Assembly (NCBI RefSeq): GCF_910592395.1 | Contig: NC_088310.1 | Location: 24,073,491-24,137,490 of the forward strand | Direction of reading: 5' to 3' | Source of the DNA: Lineus longissimus | Taxonomy: Eukaryota > Nemertea > Pilidiophora > Heteronemertea > Lineidae | Length of the DNA stretch: 64,000 nucleotides | Shown here: in pieces, positions 51,601 to 64,000 of the stretch | How positions within the stretch are numbered: position 1 is the first letter of the stretch | Layout: each line of letters opens with the position of its first letter | Notes under the pieces: model-generated | Seen by the model: the letters and a program-made list of their open reading frames with translations, nothing else | The model's database searches: none | What the model was told of the DNA's origin: nothing | Made by a program: the position numbers and the translations under genes

Positions 51601-54600
51601 TAAAAAATCAGCTAGACTTCACTGACATGTACATTGCCTAATGGTTTGCGATTGCGGTTTTGCATGGTTATCATAATAATGCGAGCCTCTTGCTTCACAA
51701 CTCCTGAAGCAGAAATTATCTGCTGTGTACATGGTGTATCATCCATCATTTGGTATTGGCTTTCGGCGTATAATGATAGGCCTCCTTTGGAACCGTTGAT
51801 AAATCTGTCCGTTTCAGGACCGCCACGCCGCCGGACATGCGCTACCGAAGAGGGATGAGAGCCAAGACTACGAGCTTCTCCTCGGCGAGGAGAAAGATGG
51901 CCTTACTATCTTGAAGTTCAGGCGGGCTTTGGTTACGTGTGATGAACATGATAGCCCAATTGAGGTACTTCTCGTTATTATATCGTTGTAGCTAACGGCT
52001 CATGCCAGGCTAGTCGTAGGCCTTTTTTCATGACATGTGAACTGAGTCATGTGAGCTCTTTTTTCATGATTCTCTTTCGTAAACATCACCCCATAACCTT
52101 TCAAGCGATTGGTGTAATTCACTTACATGGGATTGGAAATATAAATATTTCATTTTGAGATACATCTCAAGATGGACACGGAACAAATATTGCATCCTAG
52201 CTAGAGGTTCTTAAGGGAAATGAAAACATTTTCACAAGGTCGAAAACTCTCACTCTGGAATCTTCCGATAACGATTCAGCACCAATAGATACTACTCTCC
52301 ATTTTCAATTATCATCTTCTAGGACGGTACAGTTCGATTAATATACGCTTGGAACGACAAAGATCCAGATAGAGAGGACAATTTAAACTATCTTTATCAT
52401 TATGGTAACAGAGGTGTGAAGAGCGTGGTGTTGCTGGACTATAACCGGGTGATGAAGAAACGCATGGCACCAGAGGAAAGCAGTGGCTTCTTTGACACCA
52501 TGATGGATAATGTGAGTTGCAAGCAAAATTTTACCAAACGTATTATCCATGCAATGTACAGGCTGGGTGAAAAAAAACGTTATTTTGTGAAGCAAAGTCG
52601 GGAGAAATTTGAGCCGAAAGAAGCCTTGAACAACAAAAAAAAACAGTAGAATTACCCGATTCTCCTTCACAAAGGCTCTGGAGCTAAAGCTCAGTACTGG
52701 AGCGAATGGATATATCTTGGTCTAGTTGTTCTAAAGATTGTCAATTAACTGGTTTTTATGCTTTTGGTCTGCGGGTGGTGAATTTATGATCGTCCGTTTT
52801 TTTGTCACCTTCTATATCTCATACCAAAATAAGGAACAAAAAAATACAAGTAGGTCACTTTATTTGTGGGTAAGGGTACTCGTAAGCAATTCCTTTTTAT
52901 GTTGATAAATATCATATATTTCAGATTACCATTCCAGCTGAGAAAACGGTTTATTGGTGCAAATTCTTCAAGATGCCGCATTTTGGGAAGAAACACCACA
53001 TCATTGGTGCAAGTACTTTTTTGTTGTTGTTTAATGTCACGTTAATAGGCATGTGAAAATGTATAAAGATGTTTTGTACTCCCCACACTTGTACGCATGC
53101 GTACGCAAGAGCACAGACTCTCACCTGCGTACCTACCACGCAAAAATATCGATAGTCATTACTGGTGTATGTTGTGAATGGCACAGTTGATGTCGTCATG
53201 CTGCATAATAAAAGACAGTTAAATTTAAATTTGGATAGAACGTTCTCAAACAAATACCTGTAACACGGTTCGAAGGCTGACGTTTTTACTAAGTGTAGTT
53301 ATTGTTCTAAGTCTAAATTATGAGTGGTTTTCGCTATCCCTCCCATCAGGTAGAGCCACTTGTTGAATCGGGCAATGACGGACTGCTCCACCATATTGTG
53401 GTCTACCTTTGCAACCAGTGGGAAACGTCTATCAAGTCCAAAGCGGGAGAACGATGTTACCACAACAACATGCCTCCCAATGTTACCGTATGTGACTCCG
53501 TGATCTTTGGCTATGCAGTTGGTATGAGAGAACTTGTCTTCCCCGAAAATGCTGGGTATCCCGTTGGCCGGCCACATGACCCAAAGTTTATGTACTTGGA
53601 GGTGCATTACGATAACCAACAAATGCTCGAAGGTGAGGTTATAATCGGTGTCTCTGGCAGAAAACAAAGTAAAATCTCGCTCACTATTCCTTCAACTAAC
53701 AACTCTCGGTGAAAATATTAGATAAAAACGCGTATTCTCATCTGTTCCTGATACTCATAAAACTGTAGTTCGGCAATACACGACCTTTTCAGGACTTCGA
53801 GACAACTCTGGTCTTCGTTTTCGCTACACATCCAAACTCCGTCAGTATGATGCGGGTGTCCTTGAGATAGGTCATACAGTGTGGTGGCCACCGATGCTAA
53901 TCCCGCCAAAGGCAAAAGAATTTAAGGTCAACACTTACTGTTCCAGTCAATGCACGAAAAAGGTATGGTGTCTCAATTGGTCGGTGCCTATCTTGTTTGG
54001 GGAGTAGCTATTTGAATACACACAGTTACCTTGCACCTACCCATAACTGAAGGTTTAAGTGAATGAGAGAGGACATCATATCAAAAGGGCCAGTTATTGT
54101 GGCAAATTACCCTAATCCACGAAACTCATGACAGAGATGCCCCATTGACCTATTTGAGTAGCCAATGGGAATCTTGCAAGTAAATCGGGCGGACCAGAGA
54201 CATATTGACGCCGTCCAGAGGCAGACATTGCCTGAGCGAAGCTTTGTTGCATACATATGAGTTGTTTTTTCTGATGGTCCTGAAGCTATATGCTGCTGTC
54301 TACTCTTTTTTGCCTTCAAATGGATTTGGAATAGACCGACTGGGTTCTTGCATTTCAGTTCATACCTGAAGCGGGAATCAATTTCATCGCCGTGTTTCTA
54401 CACACCCATTTAGCTGGTCACAGAATATGGATGAAGCATGTCCGTAACGGCACAGAATTACCCGAAATCGCGCGAGATAATCACTATGACTTCAACTATC
54501 AGGTACGTGAAGTATCACTCTCCACAGAAGAAGTTACGATAATTTATTCGGAATTTTGATCTGTTTTTCAAGGCCTTCCGGAAATTCCCGAATGTAACAG

Positions 54601-56540
54601 TGAACAAGCAAGATAATGTCAAATGCGTAAAAAGTACATGTATCTTGTGTTCAGACACACAGAAAATATTTGGAAAATCAATGCAGTGTCGACAACGTCT
54701 ATTCTTGTATTTTTGTAGCAATTCCGTCTCCTGTCAAAAGAAGTGACGATACTTCCTGGAGATGAGATTGTTACTACCTGCACGTACAACACTAAGCATA
54801 GGAAGCATATGACCTACGTGAGTATGTGGCCGAGGCTGGAATCAAAAGCGGTTTACCAAAAAATCGCCCGGCTTTACATTGAAAGTTTGCCCGGGGTGTA
54901 CCAGAGAGGGTGTGTGCAAATAGTATACTGTCGGATAGAGGGCCCCATGGATCTCATTTTTTCCGCCATTGTCATTTTAAAACGAACAAATAGGGCAAAC
55001 TGGGGTTGATTTCGGGCGTGGCTGTGACTGCAATTGCAACAAGTTGTTTATTGTAGCAACTGGAATGGCATGTAAGTGCAGGATGCCCCATATCATCTAT
55101 ATACCTATGAAAATGCCTAGACAAAGGCCTCGACGAGTCCATTTCGAATACTCGGTCGTATGACCACGGCGAAGAAGCTGGCCTTCTAATTGCAAAGGGA
55201 CTGTCGGAGTTTTTGTCACTAATTTGCACAGAATTTGAAAAAATAACCTGTATCTTTAACGTGTTTTACAAGGGCATCATTGATGAAGGAGGAAGGAATT
55301 CTCCCTGACAACGTTTATCTTTTTGTACGCGTCGATGCACTACTGTTCATCGCTTAGTCCAGCTCTGCTGTGTCATCTGACACTTTCGTCATTATCATTT
55401 ACCATTTTCCTTGTTTATCTTAGGGCGGTTTGTCGACAAAAGAAGAAATGTGTTTTAATTTCGTAATGTATTACCCTCGCATTGAAATGAGCAAGTGTCT
55501 TAGTACCGTGTTCCAGTGGTCAGACGTGGAACACTACATCGCCAAGAAAGCAGTGTGAGTAGCATAGATAAATGGATCATTCAATAACCTTCCAAAAATT
55601 GCAAAAAGATCTTCTTCTTCATGCTAATGCTTATGCTAACCATAAGTGTAGTACCCTGGAAAGTCACTGAGTTGTTTCTGGAAAGTGACGAATCCAGGAA
55701 TATAGAGTGACTTGGACATTGAAAGAACGAAATCTTCAAAAAATTGGGTATGCCCCTAGTATTTCCAATGTGGCAATTTTCCAAATGAAAAGTAATCACC
55801 TACATTGTAGTTTAAAACAATTCAGTGCCCGCAATATCATATAAGTGCATGTAGAGGCGATCATGAGGATAATCTGTATAAAAACACTTTTCAGGAAAGG
55901 CGAGATAGATTACGACCAGTACAACCGAGTCCATAACGTGTTTGACTACCTCAACCAAGTGAAATGGACCAGGAAGGAGATCCACAAGTTCCAGCGGATG
56001 ATTGACAGGTCGGATGGATACAGGGAGTACTGTGAAAAGGAAGGCAATGGGGCTGGGCCCATGGTGTCTAAGGTAAGCCGTAATGTGAGAAGAAAGGCAA
56101 TGAAGATGGACCCATGGTTTATTATGAACGAGTCAAGGTAATGGGGCTTGGCTCGTGGTGTCCGAGGTAAGCCGGCCGCACTGTGAGTAGAAATGCAATG
56201 GGGCTGGAGCCATGGTGTCTAAGGTTAGCCGTACTGTGAGAAGAAAGGCAGTGGAACTGGTCCCACGGTCTCTAGCCCGACATGTTCAACAGATTCGAAT
56301 TTCATTACTTTATACAGAACTTCAAGATTAAGCATTGCGATTCCTTTGCAGAAATATGATTACTTGCCCAAGGTGAAGATCATCAACCGACACAAAAGAA
56401 CAACTACCTGCCGAAAAAGCAATCTCAACGGAATTTTAAACGCTAGGCCTGAAATGGAGACAGTACGACGAAGTGGCTCGTCGTCCATTCTACCCAAGTT
56501 TTTTACGCTCCCAATGACTATGATATTAGCGCTATTATGA
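48609..56540 (+). CDS. MOXD1-like: DBH-like copper monooxygenase with DOMON domain (MOXD1 type)
   Basis: Exons: 48609-48956, 51818-51964, 52323-52511, 52925-53008, 53350-53632, 53793-53962, 54359-54502, 54719-54817, 55424-55554, 55895-56072, 56352-56540; about 653 aa. The family hydroxylates substrates such as catecholamines using two copper ions and ascorbate. The start at 48609 was chosen because it gives a signal peptide (core IVFLILFLTFGL). DOMON domain about 45-190 (WVGFGFSPSGGM). Ligands of the first copper: His pair in LLHHIVVYLC (270-271) and His 342 in VHYDN. Ligands of the second: HTH in FLHTHLAGH (422, 424) and Met 497 in STKEEMC. All are present, so activity is expected. The C-terminus is SGSSS followed by a short hydrophobic tail (ILPKFFTLPMTMILALL), suggesting a GPI anchor or membrane anchor. 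Intron 4 appears to be GC-AG. Intron 1 is 2.9 kb with nothing recognised. Confidence 0.92.
48957..51817. other. First intron of the copper monooxygenase gene
   Basis: 2.86 kb without a recognisable exon, RNA gene or repeat array. ORFs are short and patternless. Confidence 0.5.
56035..56275 (+). repeat. Diverged tandem copies of the exon 10 end and its splice donor
   Basis: The sequence gcaatggggctgg-gcccatggtgtctaaggtaagcc followed by gt-a-tgtgagaagaaaggca recurs about four times, with a partial last copy ending near 56275. The first copy is the real end of exon 10 (donor at 56073). Later copies repeat donor-like aggtaagcc or aggttagcc. Confidence 0.8.
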
Positions 56541-57233
56541 ATACAGACTGGCTGGCACTACGGGTAGGAAAACTTGTTGATTGCTGAAGAGGCCAGGAAT
56601 AGGCTTGTGTAGGAGGAGGTGAAGTGTCAACCTGGGTTAGAAGACGCACCAAGCATGAAGTAATCGCAGTATCAATCTCTCGAAGGGAGTCGAGTCTCGT
56701 ATAGTTAAGTCTCTCAACCTCCACATACTTAAACCAATTTTTCAGTGTTTACCAGATGATAATGTAGTTGCTAAAGACTGAAACAAGTGATCGAAAAGAA
56801 AATAAGTTACCATTTAATATAAAAGAGTAAACTTTTATTCATTTAAGTATTATTGTCTACAGAAATCTACATGTAGTAGTATATGAACATGACATGTATA
56901 CAATGGTAATACTTTCGGCAGTGACTATGAACACGTTTATGAAGCAATGACAACGTAATCTTAAGACAAAATTGCTTCATCAAAGTGTCTTTTCGAAAAA
57001 CTTGCTTCCACTTTAAGTGGTTATTTCGGATAGTTATTTTCTTAAAACTGAAGTGATGATGGTAATATACACGTCGTATGCGTCGAACTGCACGTGTAGA
57101 ACAGAGATCCGACTGAATCATTTTCAAATGAATTTCATCCGACGTGTACGTTCAGTTACAGTAAAAAGATTGTTAATACGAGGGTAGATTAATATAGTAT
57201 ACTCGTTTAACCTTAGAGTAACCAGCCTAAAGT
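56541..57233. other. Convergent intergenic stretch
   Basis: Lies between the 3' ends of the plus-strand monooxygenase gene and the minus-strand BRICHOS gene, so it holds their 3' UTRs. No other coding signal is seen. Confidence 0.5.
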
Positions 57234-57239
57234 TTTATT
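57234..57239 (-). terminator. Polyadenylation signal of the BRICHOS gene
   Basis: AATAAA on the minus strand (tttatt on plus), 32 bp beyond the stop codon at 57271. Confidence 0.6.
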
Positions 57240-57270
57240 ATCGTAATGGAAACAAGGGGGATTCCCATCT

Positions 57271-59358
57271 TCATGAAATCAGAGGACAGTCGGCGAGATT
57301 TAGCTTTGGGATCATTTTGATGTCAACGAGGTGAACACGGTCCTTGCCTGTTTCATTTCGGCGCAGAGCGTACTCCGGCAGATAGCTCTCAATGCACCCA
57401 GAGATCAGGGGAGGCATGCCTGAAAGATAATCAATTTGATGAGTCGTCAACTTTAAAATGCACTTTGACTCTCAAATCGTCCACACCGAGTTCGTTACCG
57501 TGGAGGCTACAAAGAGAATAACTCTCGAAGTTGGGAATGGAAAACGCTATTGAACTGATGTTGATAGAAATAGTGGCAAAAGGGTTGAACCAGCCCAATG
57601 ATTTACTCCTATTGTTGTTTGATATTCAACCGAACCTGAGTTTAAGAGTATATCATGCTAATCGTGTCTTTAAGCGGATCGGATACGCCTTGGTAAAAAA
57701 AAGGTAACTAGCTAGGTTTTCTACCTGTTTCGACGATCCTGATAATTCTGTTGTTCTCGTTTTTACACCTTGCTCTAACATATGGTGTGAGCTGTTCAAC
57801 CTCTGTGTCCAAGGCCTTCCTCACTGACCATCCTATCTCGGTCACATTGGTGACGGTGTTCACAACATGTCCATCACCCTGAAATCAAATCGAGGACAAT
57901 ACAATTGGTTGTCAAAATGAGACTGTAAGATGTCTACACTTGGTCTACATTGAAAGTTGCATATGGTGATCCTATCTTGAAGCACTTGATCCCACCATTA
58001 GGCCCGTTTACCTGAACTAGCGCTCTTGTGAACTCTTCAAATGTGCCCATGTGGGTTCGATTCATTGGTTGCAAGTAGCATATGCTCTTCTTACGATCAA
58101 AGATGACTGTCCAACCCTGAAAAGCAGAAAATCTTCTTTGAAACGGGACATCTTGTCAGTATCTCTACATGGTTTCATTCCCGGGTTAATTTGCTAATGT
58201 CTGCGAGTCCTGTAGTGTTGCAGTCAAATGAGGTTTTTACACCGCATGTCATGCTTCGAGACTTCAATATGACCTCATGTGGACAGGCCAACGAGTTGAA
58301 TTACCCACCCGATGCTAGCCAGAGATCTGGAGGTTGACAAGCTAGTAGGCTCATTGAAAGATGTTTCAGAATTGGATATCAGTTCAATAACTCACCGATT
58401 CGAAATCTTGCAATGACTGTGTGCTTGAAAGGTTGACGAAATATGACACATTGCCAATGGTAATGTTGTACGGTGGCTGGGTTACATTTGCGGTAGTGAA
58501 GAAGGTATCCCCGGGTAGGTATAGCTGTACTAGCTTGAATACTGTTGATACACTTAGCATGGAAACAATTTGGTTACTTGTGGATTTCACTTGGGTGGCG
58601 TACACCTAAAATATAAAATGCATTTAACATGTTAACGATTTGAATATCAAACGATCAGTGGGCGATGGTTGGTGTTGGTCCATGGTCATGGCGTCAGGAT
58701 GATAGCAACACTAGGAACTACTGGACTACTTACTGTTGTTAGTAATACGTGCATGAACTCAATGTAGTAATATATATATTGTTGTCGCTCGCACAGAGTC
58801 TCCAAATTTTACATAAAGGAAAGCGATTCAAAGTTTACTTAAAGGAGGAGAACATCCGGAGACCCTTCCTTCTTTACCTGCATTCCTTGAGCAGTTCCTC
58901 TCCCAGTAAATGTGCCAGCAATGATAGCCAATGTTCCAACCCCCAAAATGACACCTGTGTATATCCAGTTTCCTCTGTCTGGACGGATAGGTTCGCAGCC
59001 AGGGGTGCGGACATTTTCCTTTATCTGAAAGCGACATGAAGGTATGAAAAATATTGGTCCATGTTCCGTGTGATTCTCGGAAAAGATGAAAATGAATAAT
59101 GCATATCCACGGTTTTTTTATGATTTGATATGAATTAGTTTTTCCTCTTGAGCACCTCTTGACTATGATTATGTGTATGTTACCCTTCCATGCAAATATA
59201 TCGGATTCTCTATCTACCAGTGTTATAGTTAAAGATTGACTTACTTCGTTAAAACTAATCGGCTGGCAAGATCCCACGCATCCACTTGCACTTGAATCAT
59301 TTCTGTCTGGCTTGCCGACTCGATCATTCTGGTCTATCTCGTACTTCTCCGAGGACAT
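57271..59358 (-). CDS. BRICHOS-domain type II membrane protein
   Basis: Exons in transcript order: 59358-59245, 59024-58878, 58605-58396, 58116-58012, 57878-57725, 57419-57271; 292 aa, all GT..AG and in frame. The N-terminus is short, polar and cytoplasmic with no signal peptide. One transmembrane helix spans about 58-77 (WIYTGVILGVGTLAIIAG). A luminal linker with N-glycosylation motifs (NVT, NIT, NVS, NLS) follows, then the BRICHOS domain from about 158, starting GWTVIFDRKKSICYL. Cysteines at 170 and 230 fit the conserved BRICHOS disulfide; others at 252 and 288 lie near the C-terminus. BRICHOS domains chaperone aggregation-prone segments of their own precursor in the secretory pathway. The order (type II helix, linker, BRICHOS, short Cys-containing tail) resembles ITM2/BRI and tenomodulin-type proteins; I cannot decide between these. 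Divergent from the MATE gene. Confidence 0.8.
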
Positions 59359-60654
59359 TATACACTTCGTTTCTAGAGCTCAATTCCAAAGACCGAATGA
59401 TCCTTACTTCCGCGTTCCTTTCGTGCAGAATGATACATGCATAATTTTAGAAAGAGTTCGAAGCCCGTGTGCACATAAACCAGGTTTCTTTGCCTTGAGC
59501 TGAGATCTGTCCCTATCCGTTCAACTCCTACAGTTCATCTGCATGTATCATAAAATTCCTGCGATTGTCATTCAGACGAACAAAGAAAACAGAAAACAAT
59601 CATGCATTAAGTGAATGTTTGCACACGAAGCTATTCTACGGTGTACAAATCCCATGCATCCCCAAACCTATTTGTGGTAAATTGCTTATTCAAACTCGGG
59701 CAAAAACATGCCCGTCCAATACAATAGGACTGCGTGGATTTGTGATATTTTGAGAGGGCGTTCGACCGAGAAGCATTGGGGACAGATAGGTCTCAACAAC
59801 AGACAAGTGGCTAGAAAATGAGAGTAATCCATTGTGTATCAAATTAGAAGGACTAAAATGTAACCAGTCATGGATGGATATTATTCATTATCCAATGTTG
59901 ATAAGATGACAGTATTTCCTTGAGATTTCTATTGAATACGCATCAACAATCAGAATTGATGTTGTGCAGAGCCCGTCTGCGCAATCGGTTTACTGGAAGG
60001 AATTACTATTGCAGAAGTTTAACATGTCCGGGGAACAATATTTCTACGCTTTAATCTTGGAGCTATCGGCTGTCAGGGCATCAATAGAACAATATACCTT
60101 ACATGTTAATGTATCCGTCAGAATATATATACAAAAGGGCCGGACACTTTCTCCAGGGAACATTTTCTACTACTGCACCGGCCGTTTTCACCCGTGCGTC
60201 ATCTCTGAAATATGAGGGGATACAACGAGGGTGATTACAAGCAGGCCCAATGTGAACAACTGTACACCAATGAACCTGGCCGTCAGGCGACCCCTTCTTC
60301 AAAAACGATAGCGAAATAAAGTAATGTCGTTGTGTAACTCTTGTGTCAACTTCTTAACTTTGTTGGACAGTCTGAGACATTTTATGTGCCTATCAAGTGT
60401 TATCCATAGCCTACTGATAGGGCCTATTTAAGCATGTATGTTTCACCGATGTCGCAATGAAAAGGTACTCGGAAGATCTAGTTTTGTGCATGTATTGCAC
60501 GGGGTACATCGCACAGTGAACAGGCAGTAGGAGCTACCAACTCGGACGGGAAGGCTGGATTCTTCTATCTGGGGGTCATTTTTTTTCAGGGCAAACAGAA
60601 TCCAAAAGGAACATAACCATCATATCATCAAAGTGATCTTTGCTGTTGACCTCG
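59359..60654. promoter_or_regulatory. Divergent intergenic region between BRICHOS and MATE genes
   Basis: Just under 1.3 kb between two start codons facing away from each other, so it should contain both promoters and possibly a non-coding first exon. No clear TATA box or coding exon is seen. Confidence 0.35.
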
Positions 60655-63600
60655 ATGGCACGGGATATGAAGAATAACGGGAGCATCGCAGTCCCTCATT
60701 ACGGAAGCACTGGTAACGAATACATGTATACCAATAGATTTCCAGCAATTGTCACGTTGGCGCGATAAAAGCAGACCCTCCATTTGATCACATTTGGTCT
60801 TTCAGATGTGGAAGAACGTATCCTGGAAACAAAGCCAATGAGATGTACATGTAGCTGCATACCATCGTGGTATTTCAAAGAACTGTGGGAGGTATTCGAT
60901 ATCGCTTGGTCGATGGTAAGAAAGGTTTCTTACCACTTCTTGGAGGATAAACAATTCTTAGTCGTGTCCACGTTTCGCGTTACATACGTGTTAACCAAAC
61001 AATACTGTACTAGTCTTTGATTATTCTTGCTATATGTAATACATGTAATACATGATTGATGATGTAGTTCACTGAATACCGTTGCTGATATAAGAATACC
61101 AAGTGTTTCAGGTAGTTTTATCACTCTTCCAAACATTGATGAAGCCAGTCAGCATGATGTTCATCCGTCCGTATGGCACTCTTTATCTAGGTGGAATTGG
61201 ACTGGCGAATACTGTGAGTATATATGACTATCATTAACCAGTTTTAATTGTTGATATTAGAGATGAAAGTGATTAAATGTTGCACTCGTGTTGTGCCTCC
61301 CAAAGACGAACATAATGTTTGGTGGCAGAGACAAACCCAATTTCACCTATTTCTTCTTTCAGATAGTCAACGTGACTGGGTATAAAATTGGTGGAGGTCT
61401 TGCAACTGCATGCGACACGCTCTTTTCGCAGGTGTGTGATTGTCCTACAATATATCAAGTCGCAAGGAAGTTGTATTGGTTTGATTGAGAATTTATCATG
61501 ATTAAAGTTAGCAGAAGCTGTTGTAATAAACTACGGGCGAAATCCATTTACCTCAAGAGCGTTTACAAAAATGTTTTCTGGCAGTACTCCTTCGCAGAAT
61601 TCGAATCAACACCACAGTCAGCAGAAGTCGGAACGAAGATTCCAGATTGTGCATCCGGTTTCGCATGCTCAATACTCGTAATACTCGGGTATAGCCATGC
61701 TTGAACTTTTGCCGACCGTGGGGCTGCTTTGAAGTCCTCAGAGGAGTAGTCTTAACTTGTATATCTTTCATCTGTTTCAGTCGTACGGGAGCAAAAATAA
61801 GAAGAAGGTTGGCGTCTACTTGCAGAGAAGCTTACTGGTGATAATACTCTGTTCACTGCCGTGCTGTGCGATACATCTAAACAGTGAGACACTTCTGATA
61901 CTGATGGGACAGGAACCTCAAATAGCAAGGTAGGGGGGGGGGGGGTAACTCTCAAATTACATTTCTGGTGACTTTTAGCAGCTCACCAGTCCTTCTACAA
62001 CGCCTTTTAAAATTGGTTCACGCCGGTTATTAATGTATCGAGTGCGAGGTGTTTAGCACGCTCAGCTGACGAAAGTGGTGTTTAGTGTCAAACTGAACCC
62101 AATGCAGCGAATGACTCTGCTACACGCACGCCTAAACGATGAATTTACACGTAATAATGATTTGGTGCTCTAGAGAACCATTGCCGTAATATTTGATACT
62201 CCCAACACCAACTATCCTTCTTATTGCAGATTGTCCTCCCGTTACGTCCTACTCGTTATGCCAGCTGTCCCAGTAAGTTTAGTTTCTTGAGCATGTTCAG
62301 ATCCGTTTGTGACTTCTTTCGACGTCAAATGCCGTACTGGTTACATTCTTCATTTCTTTTAAGGCATATTTCCTCTTTTCCATCCTGAAGAAATATCTGC
62401 GGAATTTGGTAAGAAAGTCCTCTATTTTTCATCTTTTATGAAGCTGGTTCGAAGATATTTCAATGATATGATCAATGGACTGTTATATATACATGTAGTC
62501 AAATATGGATTCCTTGATCACAGTAGTGCATGTGGTTTAGTCACCTGGAGCAAACATTTGTAAAGACTGGAACTTTTTTAATGGCCAATGAGTTCTAGAA
62601 TTTGTACTACATCAAATACAGCATCAGTCTCTCGAATGTCTCAAAAATGATGTTTCCATATTGCTCTATAATTCAATCATCTTTTTCAGAACATTGTTCG
62701 TCCTCTTCTGCTGGTCGGATTTTCTGGGTTGGCCGTTAACACCTTGGCACATTATGTCCTTGTGACCCGATTTCAGCTTGAAATGGAGTAAGTTATCGAG
62801 TATAGCCTTATCTTATAGACTTTGCGATGATGAACATCTCCAGAGGCAAGCGAGGTATCTAACCTTCGGCGGGCTTAAAATTCATGGTTTGCGAATGGGA
62901 AACTGCCTTTTTGTCAGACCAGTGGCAAGGCGGGCCCGTCAATGCGCGTGATTGTGATGCAAGTTTCATTTTTGTTTGGTTAAGATTTCTAATGAAGGCT
63001 TTTGAAATTTGTTTTAGGAGGAGATATATAGTCAAATAGTCAATGGTCAAAGGTCTACATGTATCTCTAGTGCAAGCCGTCTATATGATAGTTGGTTGTT
63101 TTTGCAGTGGCTCCGCCATAGCTCAGACGCTTGGTACCTTCACACACCTTGGAACAGCACTTACCTACATATTCACGAGCAAAATGTACAAGGAGACCTG
63201 GTCAGGGTGGTCAAAAGAGGCATTCCAAGAATGGGGTATGCTGTTCAAACTCGCCATTGCCAGCCTGCTGATGATTTGTCTTCAGTTCTGGGCGTTCGAG
63301 ATTGGTACGCTACTCTCCGGGACACTTGGTGCCGTTCAACTTGGGGCGCAGACCATCATATTTCAACTTGAGGCCATAACATATATGGTAAGAGCAGGTT
63401 ACTGATATGATATTATCGGATGTCATAGGTAAAAGAACAGCAAGTTTATCCCTCACAAAAAGGCCAAAGCTTTGTTACCTTTTTTCCTCTTGCAATGAAT
63501 TGGACGTTCTTGTCCTTTTTTCAACCAAGTTGCAGTACTTCTTTCGTTGCTTACCACTGGGGCACGAAGATCAACTTAAACTAATTATAGTGTGTACAGT

Positions 63601-63798
63601 AACTTTTTTTTTCTTGTCCGAAAGAAATATTTTCAATCAAACATTACATGATGAGTCAAGTTCGTTGATTAAAGATTTTCACCTTTCAGCTCTCGCTTGG
63701 GGTGGGTATAGCCTGTAACATTCGAGTGGGGCACCTACTTGGTGCAAACAGGCCAGAACAAGCGAAGAGGGCTGTCATCGCTGGCTACACTACCATTT
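60655..63798 (+). CDS. MATE-family multidrug and toxin extrusion transporter, 5' part (cut by right edge)
   Basis: Exons: 60655-60712, 60806-60915, 61112-61213, 61363-61431, 61781-61929, 62230-62272, 62364-62408, 62690-62787, 63108-63387, 63690-63798 (continues). All junctions keep frame; 354 residues lie in the window, roughly 60 percent of a usual animal MATE. MATE proteins are 12-14-helix antiporters that export organic cations in exchange for protons or sodium. Family signs: VVLSLFQTLMKPVSMMFIRP in the first helix, GGGLATACDTLFSQSYGS, LLILMGQEPQIAR, LGTALTYIF, ETWSGWSKEAFQEW, LGAQTIIFQLEAITYM and IRVGHLLGANRPEQAKRA. Exons 6 and 7 are only 43 and 45 bp. The start was chosen as the only ATG that joins in phase to exon 2. 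It gives a short polar cytoplasmic N-terminus with no signal peptide, as expected. Confidence 0.88.
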
Positions 63799-64000
63799 GT
63801 AAGTTGATGTTACCGCGAGAATCCGGAGAGTGCGATTATCCTACTGCCAACTGGTATGAAATTAACTACGTTTTGTAATGTGTAACGCAAGGCGTAAACT
63901 GTACCCTGGCCTCATCAGATGGAATTGTTTTTATGTTCGTGAAGCGAGGTTACTCTAAAAAATTGGAAAATTTGTAAATTTGACAGTTATTAGTCACTAC

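Overview
This is eukaryotic, intron-rich animal DNA. Coding exons are short (20-500 bp), nearly all bounded by GT..AG, and join in phase over long distances. The products are metazoan types: CUB, ZP, EGF, PAN, astacin, MAM, DOMON/copper monooxygenase, BRICHOS and MATE. The frequent TACATGTA motif, the dense foldback and inverted-repeat elements and a decayed CR1/L2-like LINE suggest a marine invertebrate, probably a lophotrochozoan (mollusc or brachiopod type). The species assignment is inference. All gene models below were built by hand from splice sites and reading-frame phase.

Layout. (1) 1-6595, minus: the 5' 11 exons of a secreted protein made of tandem CUB domains; it continues off the left edge. 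(2) 6937-12015, plus: a ZP-domain type I membrane protein, head-to-head with the CUB gene, with only 341 bp between the two start codons. (3) 12.0-21.1 kb: 3' UTR, a degenerate tandem repeat array and a foldback element. (4) 21093-24783, minus: a small secreted PAN/apple-like protein. (5) 24.8-35.6 kb: a mobile-element-rich stretch with a long palindrome, a TIR element with internal duplications, a second foldback element and a broken LINE at 31505-34365. (6) 35610-46924, plus: a complete 22-exon astacin metalloprotease, astacin-EGF-CUB-EGF-MAM-Pro/Thr repeat-MAM-MAM, about 1220 aa, with a TATA/Inr promoter. (7) 48609-56540, plus: a complete 11-exon DBH-like copper monooxygenase (MOXD1 type), about 653 aa, which appears to use a GC-AG intron. 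(8) 57271-59358, minus: a six-exon BRICHOS-domain type II membrane protein, 292 aa. (9) 60655-63798, plus: the first ten exons of a MATE-family transporter, cut by the right edge and divergent from the BRICHOS gene.

How they fit together. Six of the seven genes encode secreted or membrane proteins that act outside the cell or in the secretory pathway. CUB, ZP and PAN proteins build or bind extracellular matrices. The astacin could process matrix proteins, and the ZP protein carries a basic KKRRR cleavage site after its ZP domain. The sequence does not show that the genes act in one pathway; shared genomic neighbourhood is the only link.
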